A stretch of DNA of 64,000 bases from positions 124,001 to 188,000 of the forward strand of contig CAVRFX010000016.1 in assembly GCA_963720645.1 (NCBI GenBank), written 5' to 3'. The notes beneath the pieces are model-generated. The model did not search any database, was not told where the DNA came from, and was given only the letters and a program-made list of their open reading frames with translations. The position numbers and the translations under genes were made by a program. Source of the DNA: RYN-230 sp963720645 (GTDB taxonomy: Bacteria > Actinomycetota > Actinomycetes > Streptosporangiales > Streptosporangiaceae). Below are positions 32,146 to 40,413 of this stretch, one piece after another (position 1 is the stretch's first letter; the number at the start of each line of letters is the position of its first letter).

Positions 32146-34062
32146 TCAGCAGGGCCCGGGCCGGCCGCCGTCCTGCTCCCCAGGGCGGTCGCCCGGGGCT
32201 CGCTCCCGGAGCGGCCGGCCGTGCGCACGGAGCACCTCGCGCAGGCCCGCAACGTCTGCGGCCCATCCGTGCCCGGCCAGCCACCCGGCTGGATCGTCCG
32301 GGGCCCGGGACTGGCGCAGCATCCCCAGCTGCGTGTCCGCGAGCTCGCCGGGATCCCGGTTGGCCAGGGTCAGCCCCAGCCAGCTGCCCGGGGCCGAGAG
32401 CCCGGTGATCGTGTCCAGCAGCCGCTCCACGTCGGCCGCGGACAGGTACACCAGCAGGCCCTCGGCGATCCACGCGGTCGGGCGGGCCGGGTCCAGGCCC
32501 GCGGCCCGCAGTGCCGCTGGCCAGTCGCCGCGCAGATCGCACGGCACCACGAGGCGCTCGCAGCCAGGTTCGGCGTGCGCCTCGGCGAGCACCACATCCT
32601 TGGGGCCGAGCACATCGGCGGTGTCCACCTCGAAACAGCGGGTGCCCGGCGGCCAGGGCAGCCGGAACGCCCTGGTGTCGAACCCGGCCCCCAGCAGCAC
32701 GACCTGGCGGCAGCCGTGCCGGGTCGCGTCGGCCAGCAGGTTGTCCAGGAACACGGTGCGGCCCACGACCCAGGCCCGGAGCGCGGCGGCCCGGCGGCCC
32801 CCGGGCGGCGACGCCGGGTCCAGTCCCCCTGCGGCCGCGAACGTTGCGGCCAGCGGGTCGGCGAAGAGGCGGTCCGGGCGGGCGGTCTCCTGGGCCCGGA
32901 CGGCTGCCACCATGAGCCCCGTCCTGGCCACGCCGTCCAGCGTCACCGTGGCCCGCGGCGGGGATGCCGCGGTGCCGTGGGGGTGGGTGGTTGCGGTGCT
33001 GCCGGGGTGGGTGGCTGCGGTGCTGTGAGGGTGGGTCGTTGCGGTGTCGCGGGGGTGGGTGGGTGCGGTGCCGTTGGACTGGGTGGCTGGGCTCCCGGAC
33101 GCAGGGGCAGGTCCGCCCTGGCCCGGGCCGGGCGCCGAAAAGGCCCGGACCGCCTGGTCCGCGAAGCGCTCCGCGAGCTCATAATCGGCGGCCAGGTCCG
33201 CGACCGTCTCGGCCAGACCCTTCCGGCCGGCCAGGACCGTCCAGCAGGCCAGGATCAGTGGGCGGGCCCAGATCGCGCCGGCCAGCCGCCCGAGCTCGTC
33301 GTCGCCGGGCGTGACGTGCTCGCGGTAGCCGGTCACCACCGCGTCCAGCCGGGACGGTCCCCGGCACCCCGCGGCCCACAGCAGGAAGGCCAGCGGGTAC
33401 AGACGCGGCCCTCGTCCCGCGCCGGTCCAGTCCACCAGGACCAGGCTGCCGTCGGATGCGGTGATGGTGTTGGCGGGCACGAAGTCGGGGTGGATCAGCG
33501 CCTGCGGCAGGCCGGCGCAGCCGTCCGCACGGTCCAGCTCGGCCCGCAGCGCCGCCAGCAGCGGCTCCTGGTCTTCGGGCAGGCCGGGGGCCACCGTGTC
33601 CAGCAGCGACCGGACGGCCGCGATCTCCCCGGCCGGGCTGCCCTGGTGGACCACGTGATGCCAGCCGCCGCCGTCATGGACGTGGTCACTGGGCAGCGCG
33701 TGCAGGCGGCCGAGCAGGCCGCCCAGCCGGCCGAACGTCCGCCGGCTGCCGTCGGCCGGGGTGCCCTCTACGTATTGGGTGACCAGGACGCCCTGTCCCT
33801 CGTGCGCGGAAACCGGTTCCTGCGCGGCGCACCGCTCGGCCGGGAACTCCTGCTGCTCCAGGCGCCGGAGCAGCGCCGCGTCCCCCTCGGCGGCCGCGAG
33901 CGGCCGGTCCGCCGCGAAGACCCGGGCGACCCAGTCCGGCCCGTCCCGCCGGCCGACCCGGTACACACCCAGATCGAGCTCGGTCATCCCGTCGACCTGG
34001 ATCCCGTACCGCGCCTCGAGGTGGGCGGGCAGTGTTTCCTGCCCTGACCTGGGCTGAATCAT
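32146..34062 (-). CDS. Fusion: aminoglycoside-phosphotransferase-like kinase + class I SAM methyltransferase (PPM1/LCMT-like)
   Basis: 638 residues in one uninterrupted frame. Residues 25-310 form an APH-type kinase: catalytic H191-x-D193 in IHPDFVPAN, N198, and the metal Asp D211 in LVLVDW. Residues ~328-365 are a Thr/His/Pro repeat linker. Residues 372-638 are a methyltransferase of the TIGR00027/LCMT type: SAM loop VVLLGAGFDTRAFRL, acidic FEVD, and WIAEGLLVYLSAADVERLL. The start is the ATG at 34062 or a leaderless-looking GTG at 34095. A small-molecule phosphotransferase joined to an O-methyltransferase would suggest tandem modification of one substrate, which is inference. Confidence 0.85.
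   Translation of the reverse strand: MIQPRSGQETLPAHLEARYGIQVDGMTELDLGVYRVGRRDGPDWVARVFAADRPLAAAEGDAALLRRLEQQEFPAERCAAQEPVSAHEGQGVLVTQYVEGTPADGSRRTFGRLGGLLGRLHALPSDHVHDGGGWHHVVHQGSPAGEIAAVRSLLDTVAPGLPEDQEPLLAALRAELDRADGCAGLPQALIHPDFVPANTITASDGSLVLVDWTGAGRGPRLYPLAFLLWAAGCRGPSRLDAVVTGYREHVTPGDDELGRLAGAIWARPLILACWTVLAGRKGLAETVADLAADYELAERFADQAVRAFSAPGPGQGGPAPASGSPATQSNGTAPTHPRDTATTHPHSTAATHPGSTATTHPHGTAASPPRATVTLDGVARTGLMVAAVRAQETARPDRLFADPLAATFAAAGGLDPASPPGGRRAAALRAWVVGRTVFLDNLLADATRHGCRQVVLLGAGFDTRAFRLPWPPGTRCFEVDTADVLGPKDVVLAEAHAEPGCERLVVPCDLRGDWPAALRAAGLDPARPTAWIAEGLLVYLSAADVERLLDTITGLSAPGSWLGLTLANRDPGELADTQLGMLRQSRAPDDPAGWLAGHGWAADVAGLREVLRAHGRPLRERAPGDRPGEQDGGRPGPC
32985..33075. repeat. ~30-bp tandem repeat encoding the fusion linker
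   Basis: Three to four degenerate in-frame units encode ATTHPHSTA-like peptides between the kinase and methyltransferase domains. Confidence 0.75.
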
Positions 34063-34317
34063 CCGGCTGGCAGGCGGCTCGGCCACGACGCCCACTGTAG
34101 AGACCCCTGCCCCGCCCCCGTGCGCCGGGGCCGCGGCCGGGCAGCCCGGCCCGCCGCCAGCCCAGCCGGCCCGCCGCCCGCCCAGGCGGACCCCGCCGCC
34201 CAGCCCAGCCGCCGGCCCCGCCGCCCGCCCAGGCAGCCTGCGGGATCCCGCAGGCCCGGGACTCCTGAGGCCAATGTGGCTCGCGTGACCGCTGTGGCCC
34301 CGCGCCCGGCTTCCCGC

Positions 34318-34373
34318 GTTCGTGATCAACCGATTGGTGTCGCTGGAGCAACACCAATCGGTTGATCACGAAC
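34318..34373. repeat. Palindromic intergenic element, copy 2
   Basis: A perfect 23-bp inverted repeat (arm GTTCGTGATCAACCGATTGG and three more bases) with a 10-base loop. It matches the element at 11445-11498 in the arms but not in the loop, and lies 100 bases past the stop of the gene at 34474-34914. Confidence 0.9.
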
Positions 34374-34414
34374 CGTGCCGCCGGGTGAACCCCGGCGGCA
34401 CGGCTGCCGCACCG

Positions 34415-34472
34415 GCGTGATGGCGGTGCCCGGCGTGATGGCGGTGCCCGGCGTGATGGCGGTGCCCGGCGG
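34415..34472. repeat. 18-bp tandem repeat
   Basis: Three exact units of CGGCGTGATGGCGGTGCC, just 3' of the secreted-protein gene. Confidence 0.85.
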
Positions 34473-34473
34473 G

Positions 34474-34914
34474 TTAGTGGAGGGGGAGTGTGATGGTCTG
34501 GGCGGCGCGGGCGTGTGCCGGGCGCTTGCCGGTGAAGATCCAGGTCAGCCGCGTGAAGTAGCGCTGCCCCGAGTGGCCGGGCCACGCCATGGGCCGCCAC
34601 AGCACGGTCAGGATCGAGTAGTTGATGTACTTACCCTGCGCGCACGTCGGCGTGCAGTCGTCCACCTTGAGCACGCCGTTCCCGTAGGCGGTGCCGCGCC
34701 AGGTCTGCCAGTGCAGCGTGCGCAGCAGCTCGTTGGCGGTGCAGCCGATGTCGTAGCCGCTGGGCCGGACCATGCCGTGGCCTGCGCAGCTGACCACGAC
34801 GACCGGGCTGGACGCGGCGGACGCCGGGACGACCGCCAGTGCGGTCGCGGTCACCGTTCCGGACAGCGCCAGCACGCCCGCGGCCACGGCGGCCTTCATG
34901 CGAGTAAGCCTCAT
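34474..34914 (-). CDS. Small secreted protein of unknown function
   Basis: 146 residues. A Sec signal peptide (basic MRLTRMK, hydrophobic core AAVAAGVLALSGTVTATALA, cleavage after ASA) leads a ~110-residue mature domain. It contains four Cys (in VSCAGHG, IGCTAN, DDCTPTC), likely two disulfides, and many Trp/Tyr. The family is not recognised. A ribosome-binding site GGAAGGAG precedes the start. It stands alone between repeats and an unrelated gene. Confidence 0.7.
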   Translation of the reverse strand: MRLTRMKAAVAAGVLALSGTVTATALAVVPASAASSPVVVVSCAGHGMVRPSGYDIGCTANELLRTLHWQTWRGTAYGNGVLKVDDCTPTCAQGKYINYSILTVLWRPMAWPGHSGQRYFTRLTWIFTGKRPAHARAAQTITLPLH

Positions 34915-35057
34915 CAGGTAACTCCTTCCAGCAGGGGCTGGACCCCCTTGTCACCTGCTAAGACGCCAGAGCGTGAGGATTGGCTGAAAACCATTGGTCA
35001 CGGTTGCGTATCGGCGCGGTGCCACGAACGGTGCCTGGCCTGACCTGGGCGGCCGGG

Positions 35058-35591
35058 TCAGCGCCAGACCGACACCGGGGCGTCCGGCTGCGACCGCGCG
35101 TCGAGCCGGGCCGGCCGCATGGGCCGGGACGGGAGCGGCGGCGGGGCCGGCGGTGCGGGCGCGGCCGGTACAGCGGGGCGTGCCGCCGCGCCTGCGGCTG
35201 GCGAGCCGGACGCGGGCGGCGAGCCGAACACGGCCGGCGGCCCCGGCGGTGCCACCTGGTCCGCCACATTCATTCCCGCCCGGTCCGTGACCGGGTGCAC
35301 GGAAAGACCGGCGGTCTCGGTCAGGAACTGCCAGCCGCCCGTGCGGTCGCCATTCGGGTAAATGGCGGACCGCACCGTGGCGATGAGCTTGGCCACCGCG
35401 AGTTCGAGATTCTCCTGGACGATCGTCATGGACGCGGTCACCCAGCCCTGGGCCAGCGAGGAGGTCAGATCCACCTCCTCGATCGCCGGGTCGGTCCCCT
35501 CGATCTCGGCCAGGGCGTAGGCGAGTGCGTCGAAGCGGGCGCCGTCGAGGGGACCGCCGCCCTGGACCCTCATCTCGCCGTAGAACCTCAT
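35058..35591 (-). CDS. Hypothetical protein with Pro/Ala-rich tail
   Basis: 177 residues. A ~105-residue globular domain (MRFYGEMRVQGG, FDALAYALAEIEGTDPAIEE, WVTASMTIVQENLELAVAKL) is followed by a 70-residue low-complexity Pro/Ala/Gly tail that ends in a basic segment. The alternation in the N-terminal part suggests a small alpha/beta sandwich. No known family is recognised, and there is no signal peptide. The gene is flanked by non-coding stretches of about 100 bases. Confidence 0.65.
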   Translation of the reverse strand: MRFYGEMRVQGGGPLDGARFDALAYALAEIEGTDPAIEEVDLTSSLAQGWVTASMTIVQENLELAVAKLIATVRSAIYPNGDRTGGWQFLTETAGLSVHPVTDRAGMNVADQVAPPGPPAVFGSPPASGSPAAGAAARPAVPAAPAPPAPPPLPSRPMRPARLDARSQPDAPVSVWR

Positions 35592-35705
35592 TGCTGTGCC
35601 CCTTGCTCAACGGTCTTCCGGAGGATGCTAGCCCAAACCACCTGACCGTGAGCGAAGCGCGACGAAGCCGCTTCCAGTGCCCGCTACGCGGGGGTCGGCG
35701 CCGGG

Positions 35706-36596
35706 TCAGGAGACGGACTCCAGGCGGCCCATCTCACCGGGGGATAGGCGCAGCGCGGCGGCGGCCACGTTGGCCTCCAGGTGCCGGGGGTCGCCGGTAC
35801 CGGGGATGGCCAGCACGTGCAGGCCCTGCTGCAGGGTCCAGGCCAGCCGGACCTGGGCAGGTGTCGCGCCGTGGGCCGCGGCGATAGCCAGGACCGCGTC
35901 GTCCTCGCTGCCGTCCGGGCGCCCCTCCCGCGCCTCGCCGGCGATGGCGAAATACGGCACGAACGCGACGCCCTGCTCCCCGCAGGCCCGGAGGAACTCG
36001 CGGGCTTGCGGCGGCGCGCCGATGCCGTAGCGGTTCTGCACGCACACCACCGGCGTGATGGCCTGCGCCTGCGCCAGCTGCGCGGGGGTGACGCTGGAGA
36101 CCCCCAGATGGCGGATGAGACCGGCGTCGCGCAGCCCGGCCAGCACCCCGACATGCTCGGCGATCGAATCGACCGGGTAGGCGCGCAGGTTCACCAGGTC
36201 AAGGTGGTCACGGCCCAGCTGGCGCAGGTTCTCCTCGACCTGGCCGCGGAGCTGGTCCGGCCGGGCCCAGGGCAGCCACTCGCCCGACGGGTCGCGGCCC
36301 GGCCCCACCTTGGTCGCGATGACCAGGTCCTCCGGGTAGGGCGCCAGCGCCGTGTTGATCAGCTCGTTGGCGGAACGCAGCGGCGAGAAGTAGAAGGCGG
36401 CCGTGTCGATGTGGTTGACGCCGAGCTCGACCGCCCGGCGCAGCACCTGGATGGACTGGTCCCGGTCGCTCGGGCTGCCGAGGCCGAAGGCGGCGCTGCC
36501 GGTCAGCCGCATCGACCCGAGTCCAAGCCGGTTGACGACCATGTCGCCGAGCTTCCAGGTTCCCGCGGCCGCCGCCGGCCTCATCTCCGGAGTCAC
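35706..36596 (-). CDS. Aldo/keto reductase
   Basis: 296 residues forming a (beta/alpha)8 reductase. RLGLGSMRLTG begins the barrel, NHIDTAAFYF holds the catalytic Asp and Tyr, IATKVGPGRD the Lys, and RHLGVSSVTPAQLAQA the NADP strand. Substrates of this branch cannot be told from sequence. Start at 36596; an earlier ATG seems unlikely because the reading ahead loses the family pattern. It stands alone on the minus strand 85 bases from the molybdenum hydroxylase genes and may be read from the same promoter. Confidence 0.9.
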   Translation of the reverse strand: MTPEMRPAAAAGTWKLGDMVVNRLGLGSMRLTGSAAFGLGSPSDRDQSIQVLRRAVELGVNHIDTAAFYFSPLRSANELINTALAPYPEDLVIATKVGPGRDPSGEWLPWARPDQLRGQVEENLRQLGRDHLDLVNLRAYPVDSIAEHVGVLAGLRDAGLIRHLGVSSVTPAQLAQAQAITPVVCVQNRYGIGAPPQAREFLRACGEQGVAFVPYFAIAGEAREGRPDGSEDDAVLAIAAAHGATPAQVRLAWTLQQGLHVLAIPGTGDPRHLEANVAAAALRLSPGEMGRLESVS

Positions 36597-36681
36597 CGTC
36601 TGAGTCTGCCACGGGCCGGCGGCGCGGCCCTCCGGGAGGCGATCACCAAGGACATCGAGGGCCGCACCATGCTCGGCAGCG

Positions 36682-38703
36682 TCAGTCCAGGATCTTCGCG
36701 GGGGTGATGGGCAGGTCGCGGACCCTGCGGCCGGTGGCGTGGTAGACGGCGTTGGCCACGGCCGCCGCCGTGCCCACGATGCCGATCTCGCCGATGCCCT
36801 TGGCGCCCATCGGGTTGAGGTGCGCGTCCTCCTCGGGGATCCACGCGGCGTCGATGTCCTGCACGTCCGCGCAGGCGGGGACGTGGTACTGGGCCAGGTC
36901 GCGGTTGAGGAAGCTGCCCGCCTGCTCGTCCATCACGGTCTCCTCCATCAGCGCCATGCCCAGTCCCATGGTCATGCCGCCGATGAGCTGGGACCGGGCC
37001 AGCGTCCCGTCGATGACCCGGCCGACCGCGAACACGCCCAGCAGCCGCGGGACCCGCACCTCGCCGGTGGCCGGGTCGACCCGCACCTCGCAGAACTGGG
37101 CGCCGAACGCGTGCCGCGCGAAGCCGCTGTCGCTCTTGACGTCCTGCGTGGTGTCGGCGCGGCCGGTGCGGCCGTCCTTGAGCATGTCCTTGCAGGCCTT
37201 CACCACCGCGGATCCCCATGAGCTGGTGCCCATCGAGCCCCCGGCCAGGGACGCCGGGGGCAGCGCACTGTCGCCCAGCTCCAGGCGTACCCGGCCGGTG
37301 GAGGTGTCCAGGGCCTGCGCCGCGATCCGGGTCAGGGCGGTGCGGGCCCCGGTGCCGATGTCAGCGGCGGCGATCCGGATCACGAACCCGTCGCCCTCCA
37401 GGGCCGCGGTCGCCTGCGAGGGCCGTCGCCGGGCCGGGTAGGTGGACGCGGCCACCCCGGTGCCGACCAGCCACCGGCCCAGCCGGCGGACGCCGGGGCG
37501 CGGGTCACGCCGCTCCCAGCCGAACCGGCGCGCCCCCTCACGCAGGCAGCCGACCAGGTTCCGGGAGCTGAACGGCAGGCCGCTCTCCGGCTCGGTGTCC
37601 GGCTCGTTCCGCACCCGCAGCTCGACCGGGTCCAGCCCGGCCGCGATGGCCAGCTCGTCCATGGCCGACTCGAGCGCGAACATCCCGGGGCACTCCCCGG
37701 GCGCCCGCATCCACGACGGCGTGGGCACGTCGAGCCGGACCAGCCGGTGCGTCGTGCGCAGCGCCGGTGCCGCGTACATCACCCGGGACGGGGTGGCGGT
37801 CTGCTCGGCGAACTCGACGAGGGTCGAGCTCTGCTCAGCCACGTCGTGCACGAGCGCAGTCAGCCGGCCCTCGCCATCCGCGCCGAGGCGCAGCCGCTGG
37901 ATCGTCGGCGTCCGGTACCCGGTGACGTCGAACATCTGCTGGCGGGTCAGCGCCACCTTCACCGGGCAGCCGACCTCCCGCGCCGCGAGCGCGGCCAGGA
38001 TCGCGTGCGGCCGGGTGGTGCCCTTGGATCCGAATCCGCCGCCGACGTGCGGGGAGATCACCCTCACCCGTCGCGGCGGCAGGCCCAGCGCGGCGGCGAT
38101 CGTGTCCCGGTCGGCGGATGGCCCCTGAGTGGAGTCGTAGATGGTCAGGGTGCCGCCGGGGCCCCAGACCGCCATCGCGGCATGAGGTTCCATCGGGTTG
38201 TTGTGCATCGCCGGGGTGGTGTACGTGGCGTCGACCGAGACCGCCGCCGCGGCGAGGCCGGCGGTCACGTCGCCCTTCTCGGTGTCGGTGGGGAAGTTGG
38301 GGTTGACCTTGCCGGGCGCGTACAGGCCCGGGTGATCCGGGCGCAGCCGGACGTCGTGCGGCTCAGCCTGGTAGCTGATGCTCATTTCCATCTCGGCGGC
38401 CCGGGCGGCCTCCAGCGTGTCGGCCACGATCGCGGCCACGATCTGGCCGTGGTAGGCGACGTCGCGGGTCTGGAACAGGGCCAGCTCGGGGCTGGCGTCC
38501 CGGCCCAGTACCGGCGGCTCGGCACAGGACAGCACCGCCAGCACGCCGGGCATGGCCAGCACGTTGATCGCGTCGAGCGAGGCGATCTGGCCCCGGGCGA
38601 CGCGGGACTGGACGGGGTAGGCGTAGGCGACGGCGTCCGCCGGGTACTCGTAGGCGTACCGGGCCCGCCCGGTGACCTTGTCGCGTCCCTCGATCCGGTT
38701 CAC
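36682..38703 (-). CDS. Molybdenum hydroxylase large (Moco-binding) subunit, PaoC/XdhA type
   Basis: 673 residues. The domain preceding the cofactor site starts at KVTGRARYAYEYP, the Moco loop is HVGGGFGSKG, the substrate segment runs around RAPGECPGMFALE, and the catalytic Glu lies in MGAKGIGEIGIVG near the C-terminus. It oxidises an aldehyde or N-heterocycle at a Mo centre. The ATG overlaps the stop of the FAD subunit. Gene order Fe-S, FAD, Mo matches E. coli paoABC, so aldehyde oxidation is at least as likely as xanthine oxidation. Confidence 0.92.
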   Translation of the reverse strand: MNRIEGRDKVTGRARYAYEYPADAVAYAYPVQSRVARGQIASLDAINVLAMPGVLAVLSCAEPPVLGRDASPELALFQTRDVAYHGQIVAAIVADTLEAARAAEMEMSISYQAEPHDVRLRPDHPGLYAPGKVNPNFPTDTEKGDVTAGLAAAAVSVDATYTTPAMHNNPMEPHAAMAVWGPGGTLTIYDSTQGPSADRDTIAAALGLPPRRVRVISPHVGGGFGSKGTTRPHAILAALAAREVGCPVKVALTRQQMFDVTGYRTPTIQRLRLGADGEGRLTALVHDVAEQSSTLVEFAEQTATPSRVMYAAPALRTTHRLVRLDVPTPSWMRAPGECPGMFALESAMDELAIAAGLDPVELRVRNEPDTEPESGLPFSSRNLVGCLREGARRFGWERRDPRPGVRRLGRWLVGTGVAASTYPARRRPSQATAALEGDGFVIRIAAADIGTGARTALTRIAAQALDTSTGRVRLELGDSALPPASLAGGSMGTSSWGSAVVKACKDMLKDGRTGRADTTQDVKSDSGFARHAFGAQFCEVRVDPATGEVRVPRLLGVFAVGRVIDGTLARSQLIGGMTMGLGMALMEETVMDEQAGSFLNRDLAQYHVPACADVQDIDAAWIPEEDAHLNPMGAKGIGEIGIVGTAAAVANAVYHATGRRVRDLPITPAKILD

Positions 38704-39692
38704 GGCAGCAGCTCCTGCAGGGTGGCGACGATCAGGTTGCGGGCCAGCGTCACCTTGTAGCCGTTGCGGGGAAGCGGCTGGGCCTCGGCCAGTTCGGCGT
38801 CGGCCGCCCGGGTGAACTCCTCCGCCGTGGCCGCGGCCCCGGTCAGGGCGCGCTCGGCGCGGGCCGCCCGCCAGGGCAGGTGGGCCACCCCGCCCAGAGC
38901 CAGGCGGCAGCCGCGGACCCTTCCGTTACCGTCCACGTCCACCGCGGCCGCCAGCGAGACGAGCGCGAACGCGAACGAGGCGCGCTCCCGCACCTTGCGG
39001 TAGGTGGACCGGCCAGGCGGCGGGGGCGGCAGCTCCACCGCGGTGATCAGGTCACCGGGCTGCAGCACGGTGTCCCGGTCGGGCTCGTCACCGGGCAGCC
39101 GGTGCAGGCCCGGCATCGGCACCACGCGGCGCCCGGCCTTCCCGGTCACGTGCACCTGCGCGTCCAGGGCGGCCAGCGCCACCGCCATGTCCGACGGGTG
39201 GGTGGCCACGCACTGCGCCGCGGCGTTCAGTCCCGCAGAGTGGCCGAGGATGGCCAGGTTGCGGTGGTCACCGGCGATCGCCGGGCAGCCCGAGCCGGGG
39301 CGGCGCTTGTTGCACGGCTGGGAGACGTCCTGGAAGTACGGGCACCGGGTTCGCTGCAGCAGGTTCCCGCCGACCGTGGCCATGTTCCGCACCTGCCCCG
39401 ACGCCCCGGCCAGCACCGCCCGGGCCAGCACCGGGTAGCGGTCGCGGACCGCCGGATCGGCGGCCAGGTCACTGTTGCGGACGGCGGCCCCGATGAGCAG
39501 GCCTTCCCCGCTCGGAGCTCGATCCGGTCGCCGCCGCAGCCGGCTGACGTCCACCAGGTAGTCCGGCTCCGCCACGCCGAGCCGCATCAGGTCGACCAGG
39601 TTCGTCCCGCCGCCCAGGTACATGGCCCCGGCCCCGAACCGGGCGACCGCTTCGCCGGCGTCGCGGGCCCGGGCGTACCGGAACGCCCTCAC
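38700..39692 (-). CDS. Molybdenum hydroxylase FAD subunit, PaoB/YagS type
   Basis: 330 residues starting at GTG within MRAFRYARARDAGEAV. FAD-binding YLGGGTNLVDLMRLG and VRNMATVGGNLLQRT are present, then a Cys-rich insert CPYFQDVSQPCNKRRPGSGC. This insert is the feature that distinguishes YagS-like subunits (extra 4Fe-4S cluster) from classical XdhB. Both ends overlap neighbouring genes by four bases, so the three subunits are translationally coupled. Confidence 0.92.
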   Translation of the reverse strand: MRAFRYARARDAGEAVARFGAGAMYLGGGTNLVDLMRLGVAEPDYLVDVSRLRRRPDRAPSGEGLLIGAAVRNSDLAADPAVRDRYPVLARAVLAGASGQVRNMATVGGNLLQRTRCPYFQDVSQPCNKRRPGSGCPAIAGDHRNLAILGHSAGLNAAAQCVATHPSDMAVALAALDAQVHVTGKAGRRVVPMPGLHRLPGDEPDRDTVLQPGDLITAVELPPPPPGRSTYRKVRERASFAFALVSLAAAVDVDGNGRVRGCRLALGGVAHLPWRAARAERALTGAAATAEEFTRAADAELAEAQPLPRNGYKVTLARNLIVATLQELLP

Positions 39693-40359
39693 TGGCCCGC
39701 CCCGCTCCCTGTCCCGATGCCGCTGGCCGCCCCCGCCCTGCTCTCTGCTGCGGCATCCCCGGCGGTTCCGGGCGGCCGCCGCCGCGACATCGCCGATCGC
39801 GCGCGACGATGTTCACGTATGCGCCGCACCGGCACAGGTTCCCGCTCATCCGTTCCCGGATCTCCTCGGCGGTCAGCGGCGGGTCCCCGGCCAGGTCCTC
39901 GGTGACGGCGCTGGGCCCGGCCTCGCCGAGCATCCCGGCCGCCGAGCACAGCTGGCCGGGGGTGCAGTACCCGCACTGGAACGCGTCCCGCTCGATGAAG
40001 GCTGCCTGCAGCGGGTGCAGCGCCCCGTCCCCGCCCGGCGCCCCGTCCCCGTCCAGCACCCTGTCCCCGCCGGGCGCGCCGTCCCCGTCCGGCGCCCCGT
40101 TCCCACCCGTCCCGCCGATCGCGGCCAGGCCCTCCACCGTGATCACGTCCGCGCCGTCCTGCGCGACCGCCAGGGCCAGGCAGGAGACCGCGCGCCGGCC
40201 GTCGATCAGCACCGTGCACGCGCCGCACTGGCCGTGGTCGCAGCCCTTCTTCGAGCCGGTCAGCCCGAGACGCTCCCGGAGCAGGTCGAGCAGTGACATG
40301 CGAGAGTTGACATCCAGCGAATGCCGCGTGCCGTTCACGTGCACGGTGATATCTCCCAT
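39689..40359 (-). CDS. Molybdenum hydroxylase 2Fe-2S subunit, PaoA/XdhC-type ferredoxin fold (frameshift near 39800)
   Basis: Two [2Fe-2S] domains: plant-type GCDHGQCGACTVLIDG with a later Cys (residues ~42-65), and the helical QCGYCTPGQ / GNLCRCGAYVNIV pair. Between them, the usual short loop is replaced by about 35 residues of Gly/Asp/Pro repeats (variants of GDGAPGGD). The frame shifts near 39800 after AYVNIV; the short C-terminal tail is read in another frame to the TGA that overlaps the FAD gene. No Tat signal is seen, unlike E. coli PaoA, so the enzyme may be cytoplasmic. Confidence 0.88.
40020..40108. repeat. In-frame GC repeats in the Fe-S subunit gene
   Basis: Roughly 18- to 24-bp units around CCCGTCCCCGCCCGGCGC encode the Gly/Asp/Pro linker. 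Confidence 0.7.
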
Positions 40360-40413
40360 GGGAGGCTGCCCTACCCGTGGTCCACTTCTCTTAATCGGAT
40401 CGGGAGACGCAGG

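Noticed and set aside
36600..36707. Plus-strand reading with a protein-like patch between the reductase and the molybdenum hydroxylase
   Set aside because: It is very short, overlaps the 3' end of the Mo-subunit gene antisense and has no recognised homology.
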